A stretch of DNA of 64,000 nucleotides, taken from Alkaliphilus transvaalensis ATCC 700919 (GTDB taxonomy: Bacteria > Bacillota > Clostridia > Peptostreptococcales > Natronincolaceae). Made by a program: the position numbers and the translations under genes. Below, piece after piece: positions 46,199-57,261 of the stretch (position 1 is the stretch's first letter; every line of letters starts with the position of its first letter). Under the pieces are notes generated by a model. It was not told the origin of the DNA, did no database searches, and worked only from the letters and a program-made list of their open reading frames with translations. The DNA lies in contig NZ_JHYF01000001.1 in the NCBI RefSeq assembly GCF_000621485.1, positions 372,001 to 436,000 on the forward strand, in the 5' to 3' direction.

Positions 46199-49100
46199 AT
46201 GCAGTTAAAATGTTTTAGTGATTTCCTTGGGGAATTGGGAATAAAAGGTTATCCTAGCTTTGAATCCTATCATTTAAAGCAAGTAAAGTTTTATAAAGAA
46301 AAAAGAAAACTTGAGATGAACCTTTCCTCGAATCATATATCAGTATGGAGAGAAATAGATTCTGTTATTGAAAAATTAAAGGGATTTTTGAAATTGCAAG
46401 AGGTTGCTGTTAAGTTTTCCTACGACTTTAAAATCGAATCCATAGAGGACTTACTTGAAAAAAACTGGAATAATATTTTGTTTTTTATTCAAAAGGCATT
46501 ACCATCTTCCAGAGGTATACTATCTAAAATAACTTGGGAGCTAGAGGAAGATCGTATTAAAATTCTTATTCCAGAAAACTTTTTAGGTGAAAAGGCTAAA
46601 GAAAGAAATCTAAATATTGTAATTGAAGATTTCTTTTTGACCCACTTTGGAGTACGGTTATCTTGCATAATAGAAGGGATCAATGGAGGTACCTTTGATT
46701 TAGCAGACTATGAAGTCATTAAAGAAAAGGAAAGTAATCAGTACATAGAAGAGATCATGAAAAATGTACAACTGGCTACATCCAATTCTAATAGTGAGGT
46801 AAAACCAGCAAGTAAAAAGGAATCCCAATCCAAAGAAGCAAATTCAAACTCACCACTTCTCTTAGGAAAATCTGTGGCAGGTGAGGTTATGCCCCTTAAA
46901 GAGCTAACGGGGGAGCTAGTTAAAATTGTTTGTGAAGGTGAAACAATTGCTGTTGAAACACGGGAGTTAAATAGTGGAAAAAAACTATATACTGTACAAT
47001 TTACTGACTATACCAGTTCTCTGGCTATAAAAATCTTCGAAAGAAAAAATACCACAGTAGACTTTGAAGAAGCCATCAAAAAAGGACAGTGGATTCGAGT
47101 TCGTGGTGATGTGGTATATGATAAGTATGCACGAGAGTATGTTATAATGGCTTCTGATTTGATGCTGATCAGTAAAGAAAAGATAACGGATCAGTATCAT
47201 ACCAAACGGGTAGAACTTCATCTTCATACCCAGATGTCTTCTATGGATGGTGTAAGCAGCACTTCTAGCCTTATAAAAAGAGCAGCAGAATGGGGCCACA
47301 AGGCAATAGCCATTACAGACCATGGGATAGTACAGGCCTTTCCCGAGGCAATGGAGGCAGGTAAAAAGCATGGCATTAAGATTTTATATGGTATGGAGGG
47401 CTATTTAGTTAATGATGAAGCTAAATTAGTTGAAGGAGAAGATACCTATCTTTTAGAAGATGAATTTGTTGTATTTGATATCGAGACAACAGGTTTATCT
47501 AATAAAGTAGATCGAATTACAGAAATTGGTGCTGTAAAGGTTAAAGATGGTAAGGTGATTGATCAATTTTCTTCATTAATTAACCCCCAAATGCCAATCC
47601 CACCAAAAATTGTTGAACTGACGGGGATTACCAATGACATGGTTAAGGATTCTCCTGGTATTGAAAAGGTGCTTCCAGAATTCTTAGCTTTCGTAGGGGA
47701 TACCCCTTTAGTTGCCCATAATGCTTCTTTTGATGTAGGTTTTATTCGTGAAAATGCAAAACATCAAGGACTAACAGTTAAAAATGCTGTGGTCGATACC
47801 TTAAAATTAGCTAGGGTTTTATTACCCCAACTTAAAAGACACAAGTTGAATGTTATTGCAAAGGAATTAAATATTACCCTACTTTCCCATCACAGGGCCG
47901 TAGACGATGCTACAGCAACAGCAGAAATATGGATGGAATTTATTAAGATGATGAAGGAAAAGGAAATCCTAAGTTTTAAGGATATCAATCAGCAGTTAAC
48001 TAAAAAAGCTGACTTTAAAAAGCTGGATACCTACCATGTTTTAATCTTAGTAAAAAATTATACGGGATTAAAAAACCTCTATAAAATGGTTTCAGAATCC
48101 CATATTAATTATTTCTATAAAAAGCCAAGACTACCTAAAAGCCTTTTAAGTCAATATCGTGAAGGCTTAATTATAGGAACTGCCTGTGAAGCAGGAGAGT
48201 TATTCCAAGGGATTATGCAAAATAAGACAGAAGAAGAAATCGAGGCAATTGTTAAATACTATGATGTTCTAGAAATTCAACCTGTGAAAAACAACCAATT
48301 CTTAATAGATAAGGGCTTTGTTGGTGGGGTTGAAGATCTTCAAAAAATTAATAAGCGAATTACTGATTTAGGAGATCAATTTAATAAGCCTGTTGTTGCA
48401 ACAGGAGATGTTCATTTCTTAGATCGCAGAGATGAGGTATTTAGAAGGATTTTAATGGCGGGGCAAGGTTTCGGTGATGCCGATCATCAACCGCCACTAT
48501 ACTTAAAAACCACCGATGAGATGATTAAAGAATTCCTTTACTTAGGAAAGGAAAAGGCAGAAGAAGTAGTAATTCATAATCCCAATATGATTAATGATCT
48601 AGTGGATGATATTATTCCTATACCCGATGGAACCTTCCCGCCAGAAATCGAAGGCTCTGAGGAGGAATTAAGGCGAACCTGTAATGAAAAGGCTGAAAGA
48701 ATCTATGGTTCGCCACTACCTGAACTAGTTAAATATAGACTGGATAAAGAATTAAATTCCATTATAAGTAATGGATATGCGGTAATGTATATTATCGCTC
48801 AAAAACTAGTGACGAAGTCAATGGAGGATGGATATTTGGTTGGTTCGAGGGGGTCTGTCGGGTCTTCCTTTGCGGCAACCATGAGTGATATTACCGAGGT
48901 AAATCCATTACCACCCCATTATGTCTGCGAAAAGTGCAAGCACTCTGAATTTATCACCGATGGGTCCTACGGTTCTGGGGCAGACCTACCCGATAAAAAA
49001 TGTCCAAAATGTGACCATCAATTGACTAAAGACGGCCATGATATTCCTTTTGAGGTTTTCTTAGGATTTGAAGGAGACAAAGAACCGGATATAGACTTAA

Positions 49101-50506
49101 ACTTTGCTGGGGAATATCAAAGTGAAGCCCATAAGTATACTGAAGAACTCTTTGGTAAAGGGAAGGTTTACCGTGCAGGGACAATTGGTACGATAGCCGA
49201 CAAAACAGCCTATGGTTTTGTAAAGAAATATCTTGAAGAGAAGGGAACCCCCTACACCTCAGCTGAGATCAACCGTTTAACGATGGGTTGTACTGGGGTA
49301 AAGAGAACCTCTGGACAGCATCCAGGGGGAGTTATGATCGTCCCAGCCAATAAAGATATTCATGAATTTTGTCCAATACAATATCCAGCCAATGATGGAA
49401 GTTCTGGGGTTATCACCACCCACTTCGATTATCATTCCATCAGTGGACGTTTATTAAAATTAGATATCCTTGGTCACGACGTTCCTACCATCATCAAGAT
49501 GCTGGAGGATTTAACAGGAGTTAATGCTACGTTAATTCCTTTAGATGATCAAGAAACTGTCAGCATTTTTACCAGTACTAAAGTGTTGGGCATCGACCCA
49601 AAAGAGTTAGGTAGTGAGGTAGGTACGTTAGGGATACCAGAGTTTGGAACAAAGTTTGTAAGGCAGATGCTAATTGATACTCAACCAACCACCTTTGCAG
49701 AACTAGTTCGGATCAGTGGACTTTCCCACGGGACAGATGTTTGGCTGAACAATGCTCAAGACTTAGTTAGAAATGGAATTGCTGAACTAAAAGATGTAAT
49801 ATCAACCCGTGATGACATTATGAACTACTTAATCTTAAAGGGGCTTCCAGCTAAAACCTCCTTTAAGATTATGGAGAATGTCCGTAAAGGAAAGGGATTA
49901 ACCCCCGAGCATGTGGAGGAAATGCAACAGAATAATGTACCTCAGTGGTATATAGACTCCTGTAATACAATTAAATATATGTTCCCTAAAGCCCATGCTG
50001 CTGCCTATGTTATGATGTCCTTTAGAATCGCTTACTTTAAAGTTCATCATCCTAGGGCCTTCTATGCCACCTACTTCACAACAAAAGCGGAAGATTTTGA
50101 TGCAGACCTAGTTGTTAAGGGTAAGGAAATGGTTAAGGGGAAAATAAGTGAGATAGAATCTATGGGGAATGATGTGACTGCTAAGGAGAAGAACCTTTTA
50201 ACTGTATTGGAAGTTGTTCTAGAAATGTTCTTAAGGGGAATTGAAATCTTACCAGTAGACATTTATCAGTCAGATTCTGACCGTTTTATGATTGTAGATG
50301 ATAAGCTACTGCCACCCCTAAAATCCCTGCAGGGAGTAGGACAAAATGCTGCTAAGAATATTGTTGAAGCAAGAAAAGAGGGAGAATTCATATCCCTTGA
50401 AGATCTAAGGCAGCGAACGAAAGTAACTAAAACTGTTATTGAGACATTAGTTAATCATGGTTGTATAAGTGATTTACCACAAACCAATCAACTAAGCCTA
50501 TTTTAG
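46199..50506 (+). CDS. polC: DNA polymerase III PolC-type alpha subunit
   Basis: Gram-positive replicative polymerase. The 1435-aa protein has an N-terminal domain, an OB domain (about 240-330), a PHP domain starting HLHTQMSSMDG (about 340), and a DEDDh proofreading exonuclease with VFDIETTGLS (about 425). The polymerase core carries the catalytic PDIDLNF (about 963) and a C4 zinc site (CEKC...CPKC) before it. Length is normal for PolC. Confidence 0.98.
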   Translation: MQLKCFSDFLGELGIKGYPSFESYHLKQVKFYKEKRKLEMNLSSNHISVWREIDSVIEKLKGFLKLQEVAVKFSYDFKIESIEDLLEKNWNNILFFIQKALPSSRGILSKITWELEEDRIKILIPENFLGEKAKERNLNIVIEDFFLTHFGVRLSCIIEGINGGTFDLADYEVIKEKESNQYIEEIMKNVQLATSNSNSEVKPASKKESQSKEANSNSPLLLGKSVAGEVMPLKELTGELVKIVCEGETIAVETRELNSGKKLYTVQFTDYTSSLAIKIFERKNTTVDFEEAIKKGQWIRVRGDVVYDKYAREYVIMASDLMLISKEKITDQYHTKRVELHLHTQMSSMDGVSSTSSLIKRAAEWGHKAIAITDHGIVQAFPEAMEAGKKHGIKILYGMEGYLVNDEAKLVEGEDTYLLEDEFVVFDIETTGLSNKVDRITEIGAVKVKDGKVIDQFSSLINPQMPIPPKIVELTGITNDMVKDSPGIEKVLPEFLAFVGDTPLVAHNASFDVGFIRENAKHQGLTVKNAVVDTLKLARVLLPQLKRHKLNVIAKELNITLLSHHRAVDDATATAEIWMEFIKMMKEKEILSFKDINQQLTKKADFKKLDTYHVLILVKNYTGLKNLYKMVSESHINYFYKKPRLPKSLLSQYREGLIIGTACEAGELFQGIMQNKTEEEIEAIVKYYDVLEIQPVKNNQFLIDKGFVGGVEDLQKINKRITDLGDQFNKPVVATGDVHFLDRRDEVFRRILMAGQGFGDADHQPPLYLKTTDEMIKEFLYLGKEKAEEVVIHNPNMINDLVDDIIPIPDGTFPPEIEGSEEELRRTCNEKAERIYGSPLPELVKYRLDKELNSIISNGYAVMYIIAQKLVTKSMEDGYLVGSRGSVGSSFAATMSDITEVNPLPPHYVCEKCKHSEFITDGSYGSGADLPDKKCPKCDHQLTKDGHDIPFEVFLGFEGDKEPDIDLNFAGEYQSEAHKYTEELFGKGKVYRAGTIGTIADKTAYGFVKKYLEEKGTPYTSAEINRLTMGCTGVKRTSGQHPGGVMIVPANKDIHEFCPIQYPANDGSSGVITTHFDYHSISGRLLKLDILGHDVPTIIKMLEDLTGVNATLIPLDDQETVSIFTSTKVLGIDPKELGSEVGTLGIPEFGTKFVRQMLIDTQPTTFAELVRISGLSHGTDVWLNNAQDLVRNGIAELKDVISTRDDIMNYLILKGLPAKTSFKIMENVRKGKGLTPEHVEEMQQNNVPQWYIDSCNTIKYMFPKAHAAAYVMMSFRIAYFKVHHPRAFYATYFTTKAEDFDADLVVKGKEMVKGKISEIESMGNDVTAKEKNLLTVLEVVLEMFLRGIEILPVDIYQSDSDRFMIVDDKLLPPLKSLQGVGQNAAKNIVEARKEGEFISLEDLRQRTKVTKTVIETLVNHGCISDLPQTNQLSLF

Positions 50507-50507
50507 C

Positions 50508-50536
50508 TTGCACCTATTGGTGAATTGTGGTATACT
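50508..50536 (+). promoter_or_regulatory. predicted sigma-A promoter of the rimP-nusA-infB operon
   Basis: TTGCAC (50508-50513), an exact 17-bp spacer and TATACT (50531-50536) begin right at the end of polC. It is one of the best promoter matches in the window and lies just upstream of the rimP leader. Confidence 0.7.
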
Positions 50537-50542
50537 AGTTTT

Positions 50543-50590
50543 AATGGCATAGAACTATAACGAAGAGTGGGGACTTCCCACTCTTTGCTA
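50543..50590 (+). promoter_or_regulatory. rimP leader RNA motif candidate
   Basis: The hairpin aagagtggg (50563-50571) with cccactctt (50577-50585) lies in the leader between the promoter and rimP, with flanking ggcatag/ctat pairing possible. Position and sequence resemble the conserved Firmicute rimP leader motif, whose function is not firmly known. It could also act as a weak terminator (tail ttgctatt). Confidence 0.55.
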
Positions 50591-50687
50591 TTATGTTACT
50601 AAAGTAAAGTGAAATCCCGCATAAATAAAGTATAAATGGCTGAAAATACATATATTAAAGGGAAAATTGAATAAGGGAGGGTTTAAT

Positions 50688-51152
50688 ATGGGGCAAAATA
50701 GAGTAGAAAAACTAACAGAAGAACTAGTGTTACCAATTGTTGAAAAATATAATTTAGAGTTAGTAGACACAGAATTTAAGAAAGAAGGACCCCATCGTTA
50801 CTTAAGGGTTTTCATTGACAAAGTTGGTGGCGTGAGTCTTGACGACTGTCAAAAAGTAAGTGAAGATTTTAGTGAGATCTTGGATGAATTAGATCCAATC
50901 GAAGAAAATTACTTTCTAGAGGTATCATCCCCTGGTTTAGACAGACCATTAAAAAAGGATTCGGATTTTGAAAAGTTTAAGGGGGAAGTGGTAGAGGTTA
51001 AATTATACGAACCCCTCATGGGACAAAAAGTCATAGAAGGTGAACTAATTGGTCTAGTAGATGACAAAATACAATTAGAAGTAAAAAACGCTGGTTTAAT
51101 TGAAATACCAAGAGAGAAAACCGCTATGACTAGATTGGCGATTAAATTTTAA
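50688..51152 (+). CDS. rimP: ribosome maturation factor RimP
   Basis: Needed for 30S subunit maturation. The 154-aa protein has the family pattern (LELVDTEFKKEGPHRYLRVFIDK and FLEVSSPGLDRPL). ATG 50688 follows aagggagggt at 6 nt; an in-frame TTG at 50667 lies before that site. It leads the conserved nusA operon. Confidence 0.96.
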   Translation: MGQNRVEKLTEELVLPIVEKYNLELVDTEFKKEGPHRYLRVFIDKVGGVSLDDCQKVSEDFSEILDELDPIEENYFLEVSSPGLDRPLKKDSDFEKFKGEVVEVKLYEPLMGQKVIEGELIGLVDDKIQLEVKNAGLIEIPREKTAMTRLAIKF

Positions 51153-51167
51153 GGAGGGTTTGAAGAA

Positions 51168-52208
51168 ATGAATGTAGAGTTTATTGAAGCACTACAACAG
51201 ATCCAAAAGGATAAGGGGATTGCAAAGGAAGTTTTAATTGATGCCATTGAAGCTGCATTAATCTCCAGCTACAAAAGAAATTTCGGTACAGCCCAAAACG
51301 TAAGGGTAGAAATTGATCGAGATAGTGGTGATGTACACGTTTATTCTCAAAAGAGAGTTGTAGAGGTAGTGGAGGATGAAACATTAGAAATTCAACTTCA
51401 GGATGCAAAGGAAATTGATCCAAACTTTGAAGTGGAAGATATTGTTGAAAGGGAAGTAACCCCAAGAAACTTTGGTCGAATTGCAGCTCAAACGGCAAAA
51501 CAAGTGGTAGTGCAAAGGATTAGAGAGGCAGAAAGAGGTATTGTTTTCGATGAGTATATTAATAGAGAGACGGATATTATTACAGGTACTGTTGCTAGGG
51601 TAGCTAAAGGGATTGTTTATGTTAATCTAGGAAAAATCGAGGCTGTCTTAGGACCAAATGAACAAATGCCTACAGAAGAGTATAATCATGGAGACAGGAT
51701 TAAAACCTATATTGTCGAAGTTAAGAAAACAACTAAAGGGCCTCAAATAACCGTATCTAGAACCCATCCAGGATTAATTAAGCGTTTATTTGAATTAGAA
51801 GTTCCAGAAATACATGACGGAACAGTTAGTATTAAAAGTATCTCTAGAGAAGCTGGTTCAAGAACAAAAATTGCAGTAGAATCCACTGATGAAAATGTAG
51901 ATCCAGTAGGAGCATGTGTTGGACCAAAGGGAAATAGGGTACAATCAATAGTAGATGAACTTAAGGGTGAGAAAATTGATATTATTAAATACAGTAAAGA
52001 TCCAGTTGAATTTATTACAAGTGCCCTAAGTCCTGCAAAGGTAGTGTCTACAGAAGTTAATCTTCAAGAAAAGACAGCTAAAGTAATTGTTCCAGACTAT
52101 CAACTTTCTTTGGCCATTGGTAAAGAAGGACAAAATGCAAGGTTAGCTGCAAAATTAACAGGTTGGAAAATAGATATTAAGAGTGAGAGTCAAGCGAATC
52201 AAGAGTAG
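51168..52208 (+). CDS. nusA: transcription termination/antitermination factor NusA
   Basis: RNA polymerase-associated factor for pausing, termination and antitermination. The 346-aa protein has an N-terminal RNAP-binding domain, an S1 domain (ITGTVARVAKGIVYVNLG) and two KH domains (VGACVGPKGNRVQSI and LSLAIGKEGQNARLAA). It lacks the C-terminal acidic repeats of proteobacterial NusA, as is normal in Firmicutes. Confidence 0.98.
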   Translation: MNVEFIEALQQIQKDKGIAKEVLIDAIEAALISSYKRNFGTAQNVRVEIDRDSGDVHVYSQKRVVEVVEDETLEIQLQDAKEIDPNFEVEDIVEREVTPRNFGRIAAQTAKQVVVQRIREAERGIVFDEYINRETDIITGTVARVAKGIVYVNLGKIEAVLGPNEQMPTEEYNHGDRIKTYIVEVKKTTKGPQITVSRTHPGLIKRLFELEVPEIHDGTVSIKSISREAGSRTKIAVESTDENVDPVGACVGPKGNRVQSIVDELKGEKIDIIKYSKDPVEFITSALSPAKVVSTEVNLQEKTAKVIVPDYQLSLAIGKEGQNARLAAKLTGWKIDIKSESQANQE

Positions 52209-52219
52209 GGGTGATTAAC

Positions 52220-52492
52220 ATGAAACAAAAGAAAATACCTCTTAGGAAATGCTTGGGTTGTAACGAGATGAAGGGGAAAAAAGAGTTAATTCGAGTGGTG
52301 AAAAACCAAGAGGGTGAAATTAAAGTTGACCTGACAGGGAAAGCCAATGGCAGGGGTGCCTACATATGCTTGGACAAGGAATGCTTTCAAAAAGCTAAAA
52401 AAACTAAAGCCTTCAATCGAGCCTTTCAGTGTAATGTAGAGGACGAAATATATGAAAAACTGATTCAGGAGATTGATGAGTGTGAAGGATAA
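52220..52492 (+). CDS. rnpM: RNase P modulator RnpM (YlxR)
   Basis: A 90-aa basic protein with the YlxR motif RKCLGCNEMKGKKELIRVV and NGRGAYIC. YlxR proteins bind RNA and in Bacillus subtilis modulate RNase P. ATG 52220 follows ggggtga; an in-frame GTG at 52211 lies in that site. It overlaps ylxQ by 17 nt and lies in the nusA-infB operon. Confidence 0.93.
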   Translation: MKQKKIPLRKCLGCNEMKGKKELIRVVKNQEGEIKVDLTGKANGRGAYICLDKECFQKAKKTKAFNRAFQCNVEDEIYEKLIQEIDECEG

Positions 52493-52814
52493 AATTAAGA
52501 ATTTAATAGGCTTTGCCATGAAGGCGGGAAAACTTGTTTCAGGAGAAGACGGCTGTAAAATTGAAATAAAGAAAAATAATGTTTTTTTAATTATCGTTGC
52601 AGAGGATGCTACCGATAATACGAAGAAATTATTCACCGACAAAACCAGCTATAGAAGTATACCACTTAGATTCTTTGAAAAGAAAGAAACACTAGGACAT
52701 ATTATAGGAAAAGCACCCAGAGCTGTAATCGGTATAAAGGATAAGAGCTTTGCTGAAAAACTTATTGAACACATTGATAACGTTGAAGATAGCAAATATT
52801 TAGGGGGTGATTAG
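52476..52814 (+). CDS. ylxQ: L7Ae-family RNA-binding protein YlxQ
   Basis: A 112-aa ribosomal L7Ae/L30e-like protein ([21 protein letters not shown]...[14 protein letters not shown]), expected to bind kink-turn RNA. ATG 52476 follows caggag closely; GTG 52482 is a possible alternative with better spacing. Position between rnpM and infB is typical. Confidence 0.92.
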   Translation: MSVKDKIKNLIGFAMKAGKLVSGEDGCKIEIKKNNVFLIIVAEDATDNTKKLFTDKTSYRSIPLRFFEKKETLGHIIGKAPRAVIGIKDKSFAEKLIEHIDNVEDSKYLGGD

Positions 52815-52815
52815 C

Positions 52816-54936
52816 TTGTCAAAGTTAAGAGTGTATCAGTTGGCAAAGGAACTAAATATAAGTAGTAAAGAATTGATTGAAAAGTTAAAGGATTTGGCAG
52901 TAGAGGTAAGTAATCACATGAGTACTTTAGAAGATGAAGAGGCTAAGTTGGTAAAGGAATTATTATCAGAATCTGGAACAGCTGAAGAAGAACCAGCAAT
53001 TAAAGGTGCTGTTCAAGATACTGATATAGATGAAGAACAAGAAATTATTAATAAAGTGCCTTTAAACAAAACTAGTACAATTCCAAAGACAAATAATAAA
53101 AATAAGAACAAAAAAAATAAAAAAGGTAGGGAAACGAAACTGGACGAGAATATGGAACTAAAAGAGACGAATAATAACGATATGAGAATAATTGAAATTG
53201 ATCAAAAGATTGTGGTTAAAGATTTAGCTGAACTTTTAAATCGTAAGGTAAGTGAAATTATCGGTAAATTAATTCAAGCTGGGGTTATGGCAGCAATGAA
53301 TCAAGAAATTGATTTTGAAACAGCTGCTAAAATTGCCGAAGAATTTGATGTGGAAGTAGTTGAAAAGGCAGTAAAAGCTGAAGAAGAAGACGTAGACTAT
53401 GAAATTATAGCTGATAATGAAAAAGATTTAAAGCCTAGACCACCGGTTGTTACCGTAATGGGACACGTAGACCATGGTAAAACTTCTCTATTAGATACAA
53501 TTAGGAAAACTAAGGTTACAGAGAGGGAAGCAGGCGGTATTACACAGCATATTGGAGCTTCGGAAGTACAAGTAAATGGTAAGAAAATTGTATTCTTAGA
53601 TACACCTGGTCATGAGGCCTTCACTTCTATGAGGGCAAGGGGTGCAAAGGTAACAGATATAGCAATACTAGTTGTAGCTGCTGACGATGGGGTTATGCCT
53701 CAAACAATAGAAGCAATTAACCATGCTAAAGCTGCCAATGTACCAATTATTGTAGCTATCAATAAAATTGATAAACCTGGTGCAAACTCAGACCGAGTTA
53801 AACAAGAACTCTCTGAACATGGTGTTATTATTGAAGAGTGGGGCGGGGAAGTCATTTCAGTAGAGGTATCGGCCCTTCAAGGAACAAATATTGACGACCT
53901 ATTAGAAATGGTACTGCTAGTTGCAGAGGTTGAAGAATTAAAGGCTAACCCTAACCGTGAAGCTGTAGGTACAGTAGTAGAAGCACAGTTAGACAAGGGT
54001 AGAGGTCCAGTTGCTACTGTTTTAGTACAAAATGGAACCTTAAGGGTAGGCGACTCAATTGTAATTGGTACATCCTATGGTCGTGTTAGAGCTATGGTTA
54101 ATGATACAGGTAAAAGGGTTAAACAAGCGACTCCTTCTACAGCTGTTGAAATTACTGGTTTAAATGATGTTCCAGCTGCTGGGGATCAATTAATTGCTGT
54201 GGCAGATGATAAGATTGCAAGATCAATCGTAGAGAAAAGAATTAATAAAATTAAAGAACAGCAATTAAGAACTTCTCAAAAAGTTTCTCTTGATGCTTTA
54301 TTTAGTCAAATGCAAACGGGAGAAATTAAAGAACTAAATATTATTGTTAAGGCCGATGTACAAGGTTCTGTAGAGGCTGTTAAACAATCACTATCTAAAC
54401 TTTCTAATGATAAAGTTGTTATAAAGCCTATACATGGTGGCGTAGGAGCCATTACAGAATCCGATGTTATGTTAGCATCTGCATCTAATGCTATTATTAT
54501 CGGATTTAACGTAAGACCAACTTCTGGTGCTACAGCCGAAGCTAAGAAGGAAAATGTTGATCTTCGTAGCTACAGAATCATCTATAAGGCAATTGAAGAT
54601 ATTGAAGCTGCCATGAAGGGAATGTTAGACCCAGAGTTTAAGGAAGTAGAACTTGGAAAGGCTCAAATTCGACAAACGATTAAGATTCCTAACCTTGGTT
54701 TAATTGCTGGTTGTTATGTAACAGAAGGTAAAATGAAACGTAATGCTCAAATGAGATTAGTTAGAGATGGTATTGTTATTCATGAAGGTGCTATTGGATC
54801 TTTAAGACGTTTTAAAGATGATGTAAAAGAAGTAGCAACTGGATATGAATGTGGTATAGGTATTGATAACTTCCAAGACGTAAGAGAAGGGGATGTTATT
54901 GAAGCCTACGTAATGGAGGAAATTTCAAGAGATTAG
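52816..54936 (+). CDS. infB: translation initiation factor IF-2
   Basis: GTPase that brings initiator tRNA to the 30S subunit. The 706-aa protein has an IF2-N domain ([21 protein letters not shown]), a polar lysine/asparagine-rich linker (about 85-120), G1 [13 protein letters not shown]3 DTPGHEAF, G4 NKID and domains II-IV. I choose TTG 52816 behind tagggggtga; GTG 52807 overlaps that site and ylxQ. Confidence 0.97.
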   Translation: MSKLRVYQLAKELNISSKELIEKLKDLAVEVSNHMSTLEDEEAKLVKELLSESGTAEEEPAIKGAVQDTDIDEEQEIINKVPLNKTSTIPKTNNKNKNKKNKKGRETKLDENMELKETNNNDMRIIEIDQKIVVKDLAELLNRKVSEIIGKLIQAGVMAAMNQEIDFETAAKIAEEFDVEVVEKAVKAEEEDVDYEIIADNEKDLKPRPPVVTVMGHVDHGKTSLLDTIRKTKVTEREAGGITQHIGASEVQVNGKKIVFLDTPGHEAFTSMRARGAKVTDIAILVVAADDGVMPQTIEAINHAKAANVPIIVAINKIDKPGANSDRVKQELSEHGVIIEEWGGEVISVEVSALQGTNIDDLLEMVLLVAEVEELKANPNREAVGTVVEAQLDKGRGPVATVLVQNGTLRVGDSIVIGTSYGRVRAMVNDTGKRVKQATPSTAVEITGLNDVPAAGDQLIAVADDKIARSIVEKRINKIKEQQLRTSQKVSLDALFSQMQTGEIKELNIIVKADVQGSVEAVKQSLSKLSNDKVVIKPIHGGVGAITESDVMLASASNAIIIGFNVRPTSGATAEAKKENVDLRSYRIIYKAIEDIEAAMKGMLDPEFKEVELGKAQIRQTIKIPNLGLIAGCYVTEGKMKRNAQMRLVRDGIVIHEGAIGSLRRFKDDVKEVATGYECGIGIDNFQDVREGDVIEAYVMEEISRD

Positions 54937-55009
54937 TAGGTTTCTATGTAAATATTTAAATGATAGATCAAATGATAGATAAGAATAGAGATTAGAAAGG
55001 ATGAGGTCG

Positions 55010-55399
55010 TTGGCATATCCTAGAGTTAGTCGATTAAATGAAGAAATAAGAAAAGAAATCAGCGATATTATTAGAAATGATTTACGGGACCCTCGTATTG
55101 CACCAATGACAAGCATAATAGAAGTAGATGTGACAAGGGACTTAAGTTATGCAACAGTTTACATTAGTGTCTTAGGAACAGAAGAAGAAAAACAAGCTAC
55201 CCTTGAAGCTTTAGTTAGTTCTAAAGGCTATGTAAGAAGAGAAATTGGTAGAAGAATTAAAGCAAGAGTAACACCAGAGATCATTTTTAAGCTGGATAAT
55301 TCCATTGAAAGAGGAATTGAAATGCATAAAACAATTGCCAAGGTTACAGAACCTACTGCTAACCCAGAAGCTAAATCAGAGGAAGAAGACAATGAATAA
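55010..55399 (+). CDS. rbfA: 30S ribosome-binding factor RbfA
   Basis: Cold-shock ribosome assembly factor acting on the 16S 5' end. The 129-aa protein has the KH-like family pattern ([26 protein letters not shown]). I prefer TTG 55010 because agaaagg lies 9 nt upstream; ATG 55001 directly abuts that site. Its end overlaps nrnA by 8 nt. Confidence 0.94.
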   Translation: MAYPRVSRLNEEIRKEISDIIRNDLRDPRIAPMTSIIEVDVTRDLSYATVYISVLGTEEEKQATLEALVSSKGYVRREIGRRIKARVTPEIIFKLDNSIERGIEMHKTIAKVTEPTANPEAKSEEEDNE

Positions 55400-56348
55400 A
55401 TTGATCCCATCTATTAATTCTGATACTAGAATTGCCATTATCGCCCATGTTAATCCAGACGGAGATAGTTTAGGTTCCATAATGGCTTTAGGTCTAGCTT
55501 TAATGAAAAGATCAAATCAGGTTAATATATTCTTAAATGATGAACTTCCAGGTAGATATTCTTTTCTACCGGAGGTTCATCTACTTAAAAAATATCAATC
55601 TAATGAATTTGATGATTTTGACCTTTGCTTTGTTTTGGACTGTGGGGATGATCGTCGCTTTGGTGATATAGATCTTTTAGTCAAAAGTAAAGAGGTCATT
55701 AATATAGACCATCATGTTAGTAATAACGGGTTTGGAGATATTAACTTTGTTAGAACTGATGCTTCTTCAACATGTGAAATTGTATATTCAATCATTACAG
55801 AAGAATTAGAAATTCAATTAGATGAAAAGATAGCCACATGTCTATATACAGGAATTGTTACGGATACAGGAAACTTTAGATACGAAAGTACAACTTCCTA
55901 TACCCATAAAGTTGTAGCGGAATTATTAGATTTCGGTGTGAATATTCAAGAAATAACTTTTAATCTTTATCAAAATAACAGTTTAAATAGCACTAAATTT
56001 CTTGGACATGTATTAAATCAAATGGAGATTTATTTCAATGGTAAGGTTGCCATCATTACAATTGATCAAGACTTACTTAAGGAATTTGACGTTAAGTACG
56101 AAGAAGTAGAGGGTATTATCAACTATGCTAGAGATATTGAAGGTGTGGAAGTAGCAGTGATCATTAAGGAAGCCACCACTGATGGAGAAATTAAAATTAG
56201 CTTTAGATCTAAAAAGAATTATGATGTAAATGAACTAGCTAAAGGGTTCGGCGGCGGCGGTCATAAAAGGGCTTCTGGAGCAACGACAAAAGGAACACTA
56301 ACTGATGTGAAAGAATCACTATTAAATAAGCTAGAAAAGATGATATAA
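55392..56348 (+). CDS. nrnA: bifunctional oligoribonuclease / pAp phosphatase NrnA (DHH family)
   Basis: Degrades nanoRNAs and dephosphorylates pAp. The 318-aa protein has the DHH-family motifs [16 protein letters not shown] and NIDHHVSN, and the C-terminal DHHA1 motif [13 protein letters not shown] 55392 (MNKLIPSI) lies inside rbfA behind gaggaag. The frame is open further upstream but that part is only rbfA read in another frame. Confidence 0.94.
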   Translation: MNKLIPSINSDTRIAIIAHVNPDGDSLGSIMALGLALMKRSNQVNIFLNDELPGRYSFLPEVHLLKKYQSNEFDDFDLCFVLDCGDDRRFGDIDLLVKSKEVINIDHHVSNNGFGDINFVRTDASSTCEIVYSIITEELEIQLDEKIATCLYTGIVTDTGNFRYESTTSYTHKVVAELLDFGVNIQEITFNLYQNNSLNSTKFLGHVLNQMEIYFNGKVAIITIDQDLLKEFDVKYEEVEGIINYARDIEGVEVAVIIKEATTDGEIKISFRSKKNYDVNELAKGFGGGGHKRASGATTKGTLTDVKESLLNKLEKMI

Positions 56349-56360
56349 GACGGTGATAAC

Positions 56361-57248
56361 TTGAATGGTATTATTAACATCTTAAAACCACCAGGAATGA
56401 CCTCCCATGATGTGGTTTCACTGGTGAGAAGAAAAGCAAACATGAAAAAGGTAGGTCATACCGGTACGTTAGATCCCAACGCTGCTGGGGTGTTACCAAT
56501 ATGCTTAGGCCAAGGAACAAAAGTGTCACAATTTTTACTTGATAGTAATAAGAAATATCGTGCAGAACTAACTTTAGGGATAGAAACTGACACACAGGAT
56601 CGTTATGGGACAATTCTTTGTGAGAAAGCAGTGAGTAGCTCTAGGGAAGAAATAGCACAAGTCATTATGGGCTTTGTTGGAGAGTATGATCAAATTCCTC
56701 CAATGTATTCTGCCCTTAAACGGGATGGTAAGAAACTTTATGAACTTGCCAGAGAAGGCATTGAAATAGAAAGAGAACCACGAAGAATTAAAATACATGA
56801 TATAAATATTTTAAAGATTGAGGGAAATAAGGTACTTTTTGATGTGACTTGTTCGAAGGGAACTTATATAAGAACCCTTTGTAAAGATATTGGAGATCAA
56901 TTGGGCTGTGGAGGAATGATGTCCTTTCTTTTAAGGACTGCAACAGGCAATTTTCATTTATCTACAGCTATTACAATAGATGAATTAAAGGACCATGATC
57001 GTCTTGAAGAAGCCCTATATCCTGTTGACTATCCCTTAGATGAAATCCCGAAGGTAGTGGTTAAGTCAACTGGTGCGAAGGCAGCCTTAAACGGCAATCG
57101 AGTATATTCGAAGGACTGGAAGGAAGGTCTTCAACTAGAGGAAGCGATGCAGGTAAGGGTTTATGTAGAGGATCGATTTATCGGTTTAGCCTTAATAAAA
57201 GTAGAAGGCCATTTTAGATATCTAAAATTTTTAAGGCTTTTTGTTTAA
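56361..57248 (+). CDS. truB: tRNA pseudouridine-55 synthase TruB
   Basis: Forms pseudouridine 55 in tRNAs. The 295-aa protein opens GIINILKPPGMTSHDVV, has the catalytic Asp (residue 38) in HTGTLDPNAAGVLP and the RYGT and YSALKRDGKKLYELAR motifs. It starts with TTG behind cggtgata. It overlaps the reading frame upstream of ribF. Confidence 0.97.
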   Translation: MNGIINILKPPGMTSHDVVSLVRRKANMKKVGHTGTLDPNAAGVLPICLGQGTKVSQFLLDSNKKYRAELTLGIETDTQDRYGTILCEKAVSSSREEIAQVIMGFVGEYDQIPPMYSALKRDGKKLYELAREGIEIEREPRRIKIHDINILKIEGNKVLFDVTCSKGTYIRTLCKDIGDQLGCGGMMSFLLRTATGNFHLSTAITIDELKDHDRLEEALYPVDYPLDEIPKVVVKSTGAKAALNGNRVYSKDWKEGLQLEEAMQVRVYVEDRFIGLALIKVEGHFRYLKFLRLFV

Positions 57249-57261
57249 AAGGGGAGTCTAT

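Noticed and set aside
52473-52481. TTG start for ylxQ just before its ATG
   Set aside because: The ATG at 52476 is closer to the family N-terminus and caggag lies upstream of it.
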